Assembly: GCA_035518875.1 (NCBI GenBank) | Contig: DATIXD010000288.1 | Span: 1 to 16,631 of the forward strand | Origin: DATIXD01 sp035518875 | GTDB lineage: Bacteria; Pseudomonadota; Gammaproteobacteria; Methylococcales; Methylococcaceae | Direction: 5' to 3' | Length of the DNA stretch: 16,631 nucleotides | Shown here: one piece after another, positions 1 through 6,818 of the stretch | Layout: each line of letters opens with the position of its first letter | Position numbering within the stretch: position 1 is the first letter of the stretch | The notes under the pieces: model-generated | Seen by the model: only the letters and a program-made list of their open reading frames with translations | What the model was told of the DNA's origin: nothing | Databases searched by the model: none | Position numbers and translations under genes: made by a program

Positions 1-157
1 GCGCTTCGGCCAAACGGAAAACTTCCGTGGTCGATTCGACCAGACCGTTCTCCAGCTTCGAAATCAATTGCTGGCTAAGTAGCGAGCGCTTCGCTAGCCC
101 CCGCTGACTGAGCTGTGCCATTTCCCGCGCCTGTTTGAGCCGTTGACCTAATGACAT
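1..157 (-). CDS. XRE-family helix-turn-helix transcriptional regulator (partial, 3' end outside window)
   Basis: The first 52 codons of a DNA-binding protein are visible; the rest lies before base 1. The N-terminus reads MSLGQRLKQAREMAQLSQ, and the segment from about residue 16 to 38 (LSQRGLAKRS, then QQLISKLENG) has the classic Xre/Cro helix-turn-helix pattern, with the recognition helix around SQQLISKLE. Proteins of this family bind operators as dimers, and many repress their own promoter. The effector or C-terminal domain cannot be seen, so the regulated process is unknown. The ATG at 157-155 has no clear Shine-Dalgarno sequence, but a near-consensus promoter lies just upstream on the same strand. 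The gene is divergent from hsp20. Confidence 0.85.
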   Translation of the reverse strand, partial: MSLGQRLKQAREMAQLSQRGLAKRSLLSQQLISKLENGLVESTTEVFRLAEA

Positions 158-181
158 TGTTTGTTAAGGCTGACCATCGGT

Positions 182-197
182 GACTAACATGATAGTC
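182..197. promoter_or_regulatory. Dyad overlapping the -10 box, candidate operator of the XRE regulator
   Basis: The sequence GACTA, six bases, TAGTC is a perfect inverted repeat. It covers the -10 box of the regulator's promoter and the likely transcription start. Dyads of this size at this place are typical binding sites for XRE repressors. That the regulator binds here is inference. Confidence 0.35.
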
Positions 198-216
198 GAC
201 CGGGACCACTTGTCAA
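189..216 (-). promoter_or_regulatory. Sigma-70 type promoter of the XRE regulator gene
   Basis: On the minus strand a perfect -35 box TTGACA (216-211) is followed by a 16-base spacer and a -10 box TATCAT (194-189, five of six matches). Transcription would start near base 182, giving a leader of about 25 bases before the ATG at 157. It is the best promoter match in the left part of the window. Confidence 0.65.
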
Positions 217-352
217 TCCCCGAAATGAAAGCACGACCGCAGCGGAGCCTTGGCGGAAGATAGTTACCTGAAAGATAAAGAATTTTCGAACGCCTCTCGT
301 CTGTCTCTGTAAAACCACAACCAATTCGAATAAGCTGTTCTGCACCAACACC

Positions 353-402
353 TTGCAAGGGAGCCCCATCGCCCTTGTAAATATCCGTTTGCACGAATGG
401 AG
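353..402 (+). promoter_or_regulatory. Structured 5' leader of hsp20, candidate RNA thermometer
   Basis: Two hairpins can be drawn before the hsp20 start. Hairpin 1 pairs TTGCAAGGG (353-361) with CCCTTGTAA (372-380), nine pairs with one G-U, around a 10-base loop. Hairpin 2 pairs TCCGTT (384-389) with AATGGA (396-401), six pairs with one G-U, around a 6-base loop. Hairpin 2 covers the first three bases of the Shine-Dalgarno sequence GGAG (399-402). A weak stem hiding the ribosome site of an hsp20 gene is the usual design of RNA thermometers. The primary sequence does not match ROSE or fourU elements, so the function is inference. Hairpin 1 could instead be a DNA operator. Confidence 0.3.
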
Positions 403-408
403 AAGACC

Positions 409-813
409 ATGTTGACCCGTGATCCCTTGGCTTGGATGTGGGTTGAAGCATGTGAAATGCTAGACCGAGCGGACAGGCTGCACCGCCAGCTTTTTCAAAT
501 ACATCGATTGTCGCAGCGTCGTCCAAATTGGGAACCGCCGGCGGACGTCTTCGAAACAGACCAGGAAGTTAAAGTGGTAGTGCTCTTACCGGGGGTGACC
601 GCGGACCTGGTCGCGGTGACCATCGAAGGCGAGCAATTGATCATCGCCGGCGAGAGAAGGCTCCCGATCAGTGGCCCCGCAACTATTCACCGCTTGGAAA
701 TTCCCTATGGCCGGTTCGAGAAAAGAATGCGACTTCCCTCGACAAGGTATGAAATAACTGGTTCCGAACTCGCCAGTGGTTGTCTCATACTCAGCCTAAG
801 CAAACTCGACTAG
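409..813 (+). CDS. Small heat-shock protein, Hsp20/alpha-crystallin family
   Basis: An ATP-independent holdase that binds unfolding proteins in the cytoplasm. The 134-residue product has a variable N-terminal arm (1-40) and an alpha-crystallin domain (about 42-130) that opens with WEPPADVFET and contains VVVLLPGV and the hydrophobic strand EQLIIAGERR. The ATG at 409 is chosen because GGAG at 399-402 stands six bases ahead of it; an in-frame ATG at 397 would add four residues but has no ribosome site. Two family marks are unusual: the GVL near the domain end reads GCL (residues 124-126), and the protein stops at LSLSKLD with no C-terminal I-x-I tail, the segment that links dimers into large oligomers. 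Lon begins 17 bases downstream, so the two are probably co-transcribed. Confidence 0.9.
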   Translation: MLTRDPLAWMWVEACEMLDRADRLHRQLFQIHRLSQRRPNWEPPADVFETDQEVKVVVLLPGVTADLVAVTIEGEQLIIAGERRLPISGPATIHRLEIPYGRFEKRMRLPSTRYEITGSELASGCLILSLSKLD

Positions 814-830
814 GGCCGAAGAGTGAAGCA

Positions 831-3215
831 ATGGATATCGAACAGCGAGCCGCGCGCAACATGAAAGAGCAGCCAATATCCGGAAGCGTTCCGTTGGACA
901 TGCGGATCCCCGACGATGCCGTTCCGCTTGTGCCCATGCGCAACGTCGTGCTGTTTCCGGTGGTCATTACCCCGATCACGGTGGGCCGCGAACGCTCCAT
1001 CGCCGCTGCTCAATATGCCTTGCGCCACGAAAAACCACTCGGGGTGATATTGCAGAAAGATTCAGCGGTCGAATCGCCCGGGCCCGAGGACGTGTACCGG
1101 ATCGGAACGGTAGCCAGCGTGCTGCGCTATGTAACCGCGCCGGATGGTTCGCACCATCTCGTCTGCCAGGGCGAAGAGCGGTTCCGCGCCATCGAATTTC
1201 TCGAGGGTTTTCCCTTTCTGGTCGCCAGGATCGAGAGAATTCCCGAACCGGATGAAGTGACCCCTGAGATTGAAGCCTGTATTGTGGAACTCAAGCTGAG
1301 GGTTTCCGAACTATTGCGACTGTCGCCCCAAGCGCCCGTGGAATTTGCCAACGCCATGGAGCAAGTGACGTCGCCCTCGGCACTCGCCGATCTGACAGCC
1401 ACATTCGTGGACGTCAGCCTAGCCGAGAAGCAGGATATTCTGGAAACCGTCGAGCTGAAGGCTCGCCTCGAAAAAATCCTGCAGTTTGTCACCCGTCGCC
1501 TTCAGGTGGTAAGGCTGACCAAGGAAATCAGCGAGCAAACCAAACAGTCCATGGACGAGCGTCAGAGAAAGTTCTTGCTGCAAGAACAACTCAAGACCAT
1601 CCAGAAGGAACTGGGAGAAACCGATGAACATGCGGCCGAGATTGCGGAATTGGCCGAAGCGATCGAGAAGGCGCAGATGCCCGAGGATGTGGAAGCCCAG
1701 GCCGGAAAGGAACTCAAGCGTCTGGAGCGCATGTCCGAGGCCAGTGGAGAATATTCCATAACCCGAACCTATCTGGATTGGCTGATCGACCTGCCTTGGA
1801 AATCCGAACCCGCCACGCCGATCGAGATCGCACAAGCGCGCGCAATTCTGGATGAGGACCATTATGGCCTGCAAAAAATCAAGCGGCGGATTCTCGAATA
1901 CCTCGCCGTGCGCAAACTCAAGCCGGAAGGCAAAAGCCCGATCCTTTGTTTCGTCGGACCGCCCGGAGTGGGCAAAACCTCGTTGGGACAAAGCATCGCC
2001 AGAGCCACCGGCCGCACCTTTGCGCGCGTGAGCCTGGGCGGGGTTCACGATGAAGCCGAGATTCGCGGACACCGCAGAACCTATATCGGTGCGCTGCCGG
2101 GCAACATCATCCAGGCCATTCGTAAAGCCGGCACGCGAGATTGCGTCATGATGCTGGACGAGATGGACAAACTCGGCGCGGGTTTCCAGGGCGACCCGTC
2201 CGCCGCTCTCCTGGAAGTCCTCGATCCCGAACAGAATGCCAATTTTCGGGATAATTACCTGGGAGTATCTTTCGACTTGAGCCACGTCATGTTCATCGGC
2301 ACGGCCAACCAGCTCGACACGATACCGGACCCGTTACGCGATCGCATGGAAATGATTCAGCTCCCGGGTTACACCGAAGAGGACAAACTGCAAATCGCCC
2401 ATCGCTACCTGGTGGGGCGGCAGCTGGACGCCTGCGGCTTGAATTCGGACCAGTGCGAGATCACCGACGGCGCGCTGCAAACCATCATCAGAGACTATAC
2501 CCGAGAGGCAGGCGTCAGGAATCTGGAGCGGGAAATCGGTACGGTGTTTCGACACTGTGCGATGCAGGTCGCCGAGGGGCGCAAAGACAAAATTCGGATC
2601 GACGTGGGCGACCTCCACGGCATCCTGGGCCCCGCTCGCTTCGAGAGCGAAGTCGCGATGCGCACCAGCGTACCGGGCGTGGCGACCGGCCTCGCGTGGA
2701 CCCCGGCCGGAGGTGATATCCTGTTCATCGAAGCCAGCCGGGTTCCAGGCTCCGGGAGATTGATCCTCACCGGCCAACTGGGCGATGTCATGAAGGAGAG
2801 CGCCCAGGCCGCGCTGAGTCTAGTGAAAGCGCGATTGGGCGTCATTGGCGTCGGTCAGGACGCGCTCGAAAAAAGCGACATTCACGTGCATGTGCCGGCC
2901 GGAGCGACCCCGAAGGACGGCCCCAGCGCCGGGGTAGCGATATTCGTCTCGCTGTTTTCCTTGCTGACCGAAAAACCCGTTCGGAGCGATATCGCCATGA
3001 CCGGTGAGATCAGCCTGCGCGGCTTAGTCCTGCCCGTGGGTGGAATCAAGGAAAAGGTGCTGGCGGCGCTTCGCGCGGGCATCTCCACCGTGATGCTGCC
3101 GGCACGCAACCGCAAGGAACTGGAGGATATCCCGCAAGAAGCGCGAGAAAAGCTCCGGTTCGTCTGGTTGGAGAAAGTTGAAGACGCCATCGGCACGGCG
3201 ATCGGCGAGCCGTAG
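831..3215 (+). CDS. lon: ATP-dependent Lon protease (S16 family)
   Basis: A cytoplasmic hexameric AAA+ serine protease that unfolds and degrades damaged and selected regulatory proteins. The 794 residues match the usual length of bacterial Lon. Domains in order: N-terminal substrate-binding LON domain (about 30-225, starting VPLVPMRNVVLFP); a helical segment rich in charged residues (about 225-305); AAA+ module with Walker A GPPGVGKT (376-383) and Walker B VMMLDEMD (439-446); and proteolytic domain with catalytic Ser699 in PKDGPSAG and the partner Lys742 in GGIKEK. All catalytic residues are present. The ATG at 831 is preferred; a TTG at 780 would run into hsp20, and ATG 861 would shorten the protein by ten residues. 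The hsp20 linkage without clpP, clpX or hupB nearby suggests a second Lon copy in the genome, which is inference. Confidence 0.96.
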   Translation: MDIEQRAARNMKEQPISGSVPLDMRIPDDAVPLVPMRNVVLFPVVITPITVGRERSIAAAQYALRHEKPLGVILQKDSAVESPGPEDVYRIGTVASVLRYVTAPDGSHHLVCQGEERFRAIEFLEGFPFLVARIERIPEPDEVTPEIEACIVELKLRVSELLRLSPQAPVEFANAMEQVTSPSALADLTATFVDVSLAEKQDILETVELKARLEKILQFVTRRLQVVRLTKEISEQTKQSMDERQRKFLLQEQLKTIQKELGETDEHAAEIAELAEAIEKAQMPEDVEAQAGKELKRLERMSEASGEYSITRTYLDWLIDLPWKSEPATPIEIAQARAILDEDHYGLQKIKRRILEYLAVRKLKPEGKSPILCFVGPPGVGKTSLGQSIARATGRTFARVSLGGVHDEAEIRGHRRTYIGALPGNIIQAIRKAGTRDCVMMLDEMDKLGAGFQGDPSAALLEVLDPEQNANFRDNYLGVSFDLSHVMFIGTANQLDTIPDPLRDRMEMIQLPGYTEEDKLQIAHRYLVGRQLDACGLNSDQCEITDGALQTIIRDYTREAGVRNLEREIGTVFRHCAMQVAEGRKDKIRIDVGDLHGILGPARFESEVAMRTSVPGVATGLAWTPAGGDILFIEASRVPGSGRLILTGQLGDVMKESAQAALSLVKARLGVIGVGQDALEKSDIHVHVPAGATPKDGPSAGVAIFVSLFSLLTEKPVRSDIAMTGEISLRGLVLPVGGIKEKVLAALRAGISTVMLPARNRKELEDIPQEAREKLRFVWLEKVEDAIGTAIGEP

Positions 3216-3272
3216 CCTGCTATCATTCCATGCCGACCAGCCAGCCCGCCGAATCAAGCGATCGAGGTATTT

Positions 3273-3965
3273 GTGAAAGAAGTCTCTCACATGATCAGGG
3301 ACATCGAAGCGGAAGTGGAATTGACCCGTCGTCTGATCGGCAAAAACGCCTTGGATCCGCGGGTCATGAAGGCGATGAGACGGGTTCCGCGAGACGAATT
3401 CGTGCCGTCCGAGGCCAAGGCTTACGCGTTCTATAACGGGCCGGTTTCTATCGGTTACGGCCAGACGATTTCCCAACCCTATATCGTCGCCCTGATGACC
3501 GACCTTTTGAACCCTGAGCCTGACGATATCATCCTAGAGATCGGCACGGGTTCCTGCTACCAGGCCGCGGTGTTGTCCCTTCTCGTGAAAACGGTCTACA
3601 CGGTCGAAATCATTCAGGAACTGGCCCAACAGGCGGATGAGCGCATTCGACGACTGGGGTATGCGAACATCGAAATTCGAACCGGCGACGGTTATTTCGG
3701 TTGGCCCGAGCACGCCCCTTACGACGGCATCATCGTGACCGCAGCGGCACCCTATATCCCCGAACCATTGACTCAGCAGTTGAAAACCGGTGGCCGGTTG
3801 GTCATCCCGGTCGGCTCGCCCTTTCAGTACCAGGAACTGATGGTGGTCGAAAAGAAAGAAAGTGGTGAACTTGAAACACGCACCGTCCTGGGAGTCGCCT
3901 TCGTGCCGCTGACCGGCGATCTAGGCGCCTCCCAGCGTCCTAATCCCACAAACGAACCAACTTAA
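3273..3965 (+). CDS. pcm: Protein-L-isoaspartate O-methyltransferase
   Basis: Uses S-adenosylmethionine to methylate abnormal L-isoaspartyl residues in aged proteins, starting their repair to aspartate. The 230-residue product has the family's substrate motif GYGQTISQPY (61-70), SAM motif I in LEIGTGSCYQAA (about 88-99), an acidic ribose-binding end of strand 2 (TVEII), and the later strand YDGIIVTAAAP. Cys95 stands where most family members, including the E. coli enzyme, have glycine in GTGSGYQ. The GTG at 3273 is chosen because GAGG lies five bases ahead; an ATG at 3291 would drop six residues. The gene follows lon by 57 bases and precedes the DksA-like gene by 16 bases, consistent with one damage-control transcription unit. 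Confidence 0.95.
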   Translation: MKEVSHMIRDIEAEVELTRRLIGKNALDPRVMKAMRRVPRDEFVPSEAKAYAFYNGPVSIGYGQTISQPYIVALMTDLLNPEPDDIILEIGTGSCYQAAVLSLLVKTVYTVEIIQELAQQADERIRRLGYANIEIRTGDGYFGWPEHAPYDGIIVTAAAPYIPEPLTQQLKTGGRLVIPVGSPFQYQELMVVEKKESGELETRTVLGVAFVPLTGDLGASQRPNPTNEPT

Positions 3966-3981
3966 CTGAACGAGACGAGCC

Positions 3982-4371
3982 ATGAGCGCAGAAGACCTTT
4001 CCGAAAACCAACTCAATGAACTCAAGCGTGACCTGAAAACTGCCTATCGGGCCTTGCGCGAGGAAATTCGCCAGGAATTGCTGGCCTCGGACAACGAGCA
4101 ATACATCGATTTGGCAGGCCAGGTGCACGATCAGGAGGAGGAATCGGTGGCCGATTTGTTGGTCGATATCAATCTGGCCTCCATAGACCGCCACATTCAC
4201 GCCCTGCAAGCGGTCGACGCCGCCCTGCTGCGGATCAGCACCGGTGAATATGGCCTCTGCACCGACTGCGGCTGTGCGATCGGCTACGCCAGGCTCAAAG
4301 TCAACCCCGCCGCGCCGCGTTGCTACGAGTGCCAGACGAAGTTTGAACATACTCACCTGCACACGCTGTGA
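3982..4371 (+). CDS. DksA/TraR-family C4 zinc-finger protein
   Basis: A 129-residue cytoplasmic protein with a helical, charged N-terminal half (about 8-85, probable coiled coil) and a C-terminal zinc finger with ligands Cys93, Cys96, Cys114 and Cys117. DksA relatives enter the secondary channel of RNA polymerase and change promoter choice, often with ppGpp. This one is shorter than E. coli DksA (151 residues). Its predicted coiled-coil tip (VHDQEEESVAD) lacks the D-x-x-D-x-A motif that DksA needs for activity, so it may work differently. It resembles the small YbiI/YocK-like members more than true DksA. Position after hsp20, lon and pcm suggests a stress role, which is inference. Confidence 0.85.
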   Translation: MSAEDLSENQLNELKRDLKTAYRALREEIRQELLASDNEQYIDLAGQVHDQEEESVADLLVDINLASIDRHIHALQAVDAALLRISTGEYGLCTDCGCAIGYARLKVNPAAPRCYECQTKFEHTHLHTL

Positions 4372-4383
4372 GATGAGGTCGCC

Positions 4384-5187
4384 TCACTCGCCCATTTGTA
4401 ACAGCAACCCGCGCTTTCTGGCGATGTGAAAGGCAAGCGCGTATAAACCCAGGCCGAACAGGATATAGACGAGGTTCAAGCCGAGCGCCGCCCAGAAATG
4501 CTGCATGGGAAAGACGTGCTCCCGCATGACGGCTCTCATGCCTTCGAAGACGTGGCTGGCCGGCAAACACCAGGCCACTTTCTGCAGCCAATCGGGTAGT
4601 ACGGAGATGGGGTAGTAAATGCCGCTCACGGGAGCGACAGCAAAAATCAATGCCCAGGCCAGCCCTTCCGCACCCAGACCGTAGCGCAACACCAAGGCGA
4701 CCACCATCAGGCCGATCGCCCAACCCATCACCATCAGATTGACGAAAAACGCCAGCAGGGGCAGCCCCATGCCGAAAATGGAATAGCGGTACAGAACAAT
4801 CGCCAGCACAGCGGCAGCGCCGACGCCGATCAATGTGCGCAAGAGGCTTATGGTCAGCAACGACAACGCCAACTCCCGGGGTCGCAAGGGGCTGACGAAC
4901 AAATGCCCCAGATTGCGGGAATACATTTCCTCGAAAAACACCACGGACACGCCGAGCTGGGCGCGAAACAGCACGTCCCACAGCAGCACGGCCGCGATTA
5001 ATAGTCCCGCCGCCTGCGCCACCCATTCGCTATGACCGGCCAGGAAGCGATTGATCAGCCCCCACAAGATCATCTGGACGGTCGGCCAGTACGCCAGTTC
5101 CAGCAGGCGTGGCCAAGAGGCGCGCATCAGGTAGACATAGCGCACCACCATTGCCAGAATTCGATTGATACCGGCAAGGAATTCCAT
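4384..5187 (-). CDS. ABC-2 type transporter permease
   Basis: Integral membrane subunit of an exporter. The 267-residue product has about six hydrophobic segments; clear ones include AAGLLIAAVLLWDVLF, GVGAAAVLAIVL, LLAFFVNLMVMGWAIGLMVV, ALIFAVAPVSGIYY and LVYILFGLGLYALAF. The EEMYSRNLGHLFVSPLRP stretch after the second segment and the late PISVLPDWLQ segment are typical of ABC-2/NodJ-like permeases. The ATG at 5187 is preceded by AAGGA, which overlaps the TGA stop of the ATPase gene, so translation of the two is probably coupled. The substrate cannot be read from the sequence. The gene converges on the DksA-like gene with only 12 bases between the stops. Confidence 0.9.
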   Translation of the reverse strand: MEFLAGINRILAMVVRYVYLMRASWPRLLELAYWPTVQMILWGLINRFLAGHSEWVAQAAGLLIAAVLLWDVLFRAQLGVSVVFFEEMYSRNLGHLFVSPLRPRELALSLLTISLLRTLIGVGAAAVLAIVLYRYSIFGMGLPLLAFFVNLMVMGWAIGLMVVALVLRYGLGAEGLAWALIFAVAPVSGIYYPISVLPDWLQKVAWCLPASHVFEGMRAVMREHVFPMQHFWAALGLNLVYILFGLGLYALAFHIARKRGLLLQMGE

Positions 5188-5197
5188 GGTCGATCCT

Positions 5198-5986
5198 TCA
5201 AATCCGCTCGTCGCGGGCGATGTCGATGAACACCTGCTCCAGGCTCTCCCGTCCGTATTTGTGCACCAGAGTTTCAGGCGCGCCCCGGTCGACGATCCGC
5301 CCCTGCTTGAGCATCAACACGCCTTCGCACAAGCGCTCCACCTCCTGCATGTTGTGAGAGGCCAAAAGCACCGTGGCTCCGGTCCGTCGCTGATAGTCGC
5401 GCAGATAAATCCGAATCCGATCTGCGGATGACGGATCGAGGGACGCCGTCGGTTCGTCCATGAGCAGCACGGCGGGTTCGTTCAACAGCGCCTTGGCGAG
5501 CGACACGCGCGTACGCTGTCCGGCGGAGAGCGAGCCATATGGCCGTTTCAGCAGCCCTTGGAGATCGAACGTTTCGGCCAGTTCCCGCAGCCGTTCGGCT
5601 CGCTTGCAGATGCCGTAGAGGCGGGCATAGATATCGAGATTCTGAGCCACCGTCAGGCGGCGCGGCAAATCCACGTAGGGCGAGGTAAAATTCATCCGGG
5701 GCAGGGCCGCATAGCGATTCCGTATCATATCCACGCCGAGAATGCGTATTTTGCCCGAGGTGGGCAGCAACAAGCCCAACAACATGGACAAGGTCGTGGT
5801 CTTGCCGGCTCCATTGCCCCCCAGCAACGCGCAAGTGCTGCCCGCCCTCACCTCGAAGCTGATGCTGTCAACGGCAACGACCTTGCCGTAGCACTTGGAA
5901 AGCTCGGAAACTTCGATGGCGGAATGGGTCACTACTAATTGCACGAACCGGACTGAGGTTTTGCTCGGTGTACGTTCTATCCGCAC
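5198..5986 (-). CDS. ABC transporter ATP-binding protein
   Basis: The ATPase that powers the adjacent ABC-2 permease. In the 262-residue reading, the nucleotide-binding domain runs from about residue 23 to 235, with Walker A GGNGAGKT (56-63), signature LSAGQ (153-157), Walker B LLMDEPTASLDP with Asp177 and Glu178, and switch His211. The Q-loop region reads MNFTSPYVDLP; the usual glutamine is absent and Asn99 may replace it. The start is uncertain: GTG 5986 follows a weak GGA, while in-frame GTG codons at 5944 and 5932 would give a more usual N-terminus but have no ribosome site. GTG 5986 is one base after the stop of a 19-codon ORF that has a strong ribosome site, so coupled initiation is plausible. 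The permease start lies 10 bases after the stop. Confidence 0.9.
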   Translation of the reverse strand: MRIERTPSKTSVRFVQLVVTHSAIEVSELSKCYGKVVAVDSISFEVRAGSTCALLGGNGAGKTTTLSMLLGLLLPTSGKIRILGVDMIRNRYAALPRMNFTSPYVDLPRRLTVAQNLDIYARLYGICKRAERLRELAETFDLQGLLKRPYGSLSAGQRTRVSLAKALLNEPAVLLMDEPTASLDPSSADRIRIYLRDYQRRTGATVLLASHNMQEVERLCEGVLMLKQGRIVDRGAPETLVHKYGRESLEQVFIDIARDERI

Positions 5987-5987
5987 T

Positions 5988-6047
5988 TCATCCAGCTGCG
6001 AGCGCCAGGCCGGTGTCGGCGAGAAATTGGCGGCGGGTAATTGGCAT
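5988..6047 (-). CDS. 19-residue mini-ORF resembling a Tat signal peptide (leader peptide or gene remnant)
   Basis: The ATG at 6047 stands three bases after a strong Shine-Dalgarno sequence, GAGGAGGA (complement of 6051-6058). The product is MPITRRQFLADTGLALAAG. It carries a twin-arginine motif (RRQFL) and the start of a hydrophobic core, exactly like the beginning of a Tat signal peptide, then meets TGA at 5990-5988. One base later the GTG of the ABC ATPase begins, in another frame. Either the ORF is the stump of a lost Tat-exported protein whose expression signals now serve the transporter, or it is a leader whose translation delivers ribosomes to the ATPase start. The reading itself is certain; the role is not. 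Confidence 0.5.
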   Translation of the reverse strand: MPITRRQFLADTGLALAAG

Positions 6048-6102
6048 AACTCCTCCTCAGGTATTCCGGCGTATTACTCTTCGGACAAGAGATGACGCCA
6101 TG

Positions 6103-6131
6103 ATCATTCATTCTCATCTTAGTTTTGGCAA
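6103..6131 (-). promoter_or_regulatory. Possible promoter of the mini-ORF and ABC transporter operon
   Basis: On the minus strand TTGCCA (6131-6126, five of six) is followed by 17 bases and AATGAT (6108-6103, four of six). It lies between the DUF3047 stop and the mini-ORF start and could give the ABC genes their own transcript. Confidence 0.3.
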
Positions 6132-6161
6132 GAGGAGAACAATCTGTGGTTTGGGTCGGGG

Positions 6162-6818
6162 TCATTCAGACGAAAAATAGATATCCCCGTAATAAGCCAC
6201 GGCATGTGCTTTGGAATCATCGGTATCGGTCATCAGGGCAACGGCATCAATATAGCGGATCGACTCGCCGAAATAGGCCTTGAAATCGGCGCGCACGTCG
6301 CGCTTTTCTCCTCGCCACTCGCCTAACCCTGCCTCGCCCGAGCGTTGGGCCAGCATGATGACGTTGTTGCCGGCGTAGGCGTTGGGCCAAGACTTGCCCT
6401 GCGGCGTCGTGCTGGCCCAGACGTAGTTGAGGGAGCGGGTGCGCCAAAACGCCAGCCCCCCGCTGACCACCACATAGATGCGCGCAGGGTAGTCATCCCC
6501 CGCCTTGGTTTGCTCCTTGAGTTGACCGAGGATGTTCTCGATGCGCCAAGACCAGTTGAGATAGGGTGTCTTTTCCAGATCAATGCGAATCTTCCGCACC
6601 AGCCCAGAAGCGCCGGCATGGCTTTCCGCCCGCAACACGCCTCGATCATCCAGAACGACCAGGGCGTAATTCGTCCTCCCCTTGAATTCCTTGCCTTCCC
6701 ATTCTTCCAGCTTACGCTGGGAGAACTCTCCCACGGGAACCGTCACGGTTCCCGCGACCAGGGCAACACTGGCGGCAATCAGTGGCAAAGCCAGTTTATG
6801 CGGCTTCGGCTCATTCAT
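6162..6818 (-). CDS. DUF3047 domain-containing exported protein
   Basis: Function unknown. The 218-residue product begins with an N-terminal hydrophobic segment after two lysines (KPHKLALPLIAASVALVAG, 5-23), which looks like a signal peptide or anchor, so the rest is probably periplasmic. The body matches my memory of DUF3047: YLNWSWR (86-92), DDYPARIYVVVSG (108-120), NYVWAS (131-136), FGESIRYIDAVALMTDTDDS (183-202) and YYGDIYF near the end. The ATG at 6818 follows GGTGGAA at good spacing; upstream in-frame codons have no such support. The start overlaps the stop of a possible 58-codon ORF by eight bases. Confidence 0.85.
   Translation of the reverse strand: MNEPKPHKLALPLIAASVALVAGTVTVPVGEFSQRKLEEWEGKEFKGRTNYALVVLDDRGVLRAESHAGASGLVRKIRIDLEKTPYLNWSWRIENILGQLKEQTKAGDDYPARIYVVVSGGLAFWRTRSLNYVWASTTPQGKSWPNAYAGNNVIMLAQRSGEAGLGEWRGEKRDVRADFKAYFGESIRYIDAVALMTDTDDSKAHAVAYYGDIYFSSE

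Noticed and set aside
250..279. TTGGCG-18-GATAAA as an hsp20 promoter
   Set aside because: Four of six matches in each box is weak, and similar matches arise by chance in a region of this size.
352..369. CTTGCAA and CCCCAT before hsp20 as a heat-shock sigma-32 promoter
   Set aside because: The two boxes resemble sigma-32 elements but only five bases separate them; 13 to 17 are needed. No CTTGAA-like box lies at the right distance.
1419..2285. Long minus-strand open frame opposite lon
   Set aside because: It is a shadow of the lon codons in GC-rich DNA, with no domain or ribosome site.
4374..4386. Hairpin TGAGG-TCG-CCTCA between the convergent dksA-like and permease genes
   Set aside because: The stem has only five pairs and no T-tract follows on either strand, so it is not a convincing terminator.
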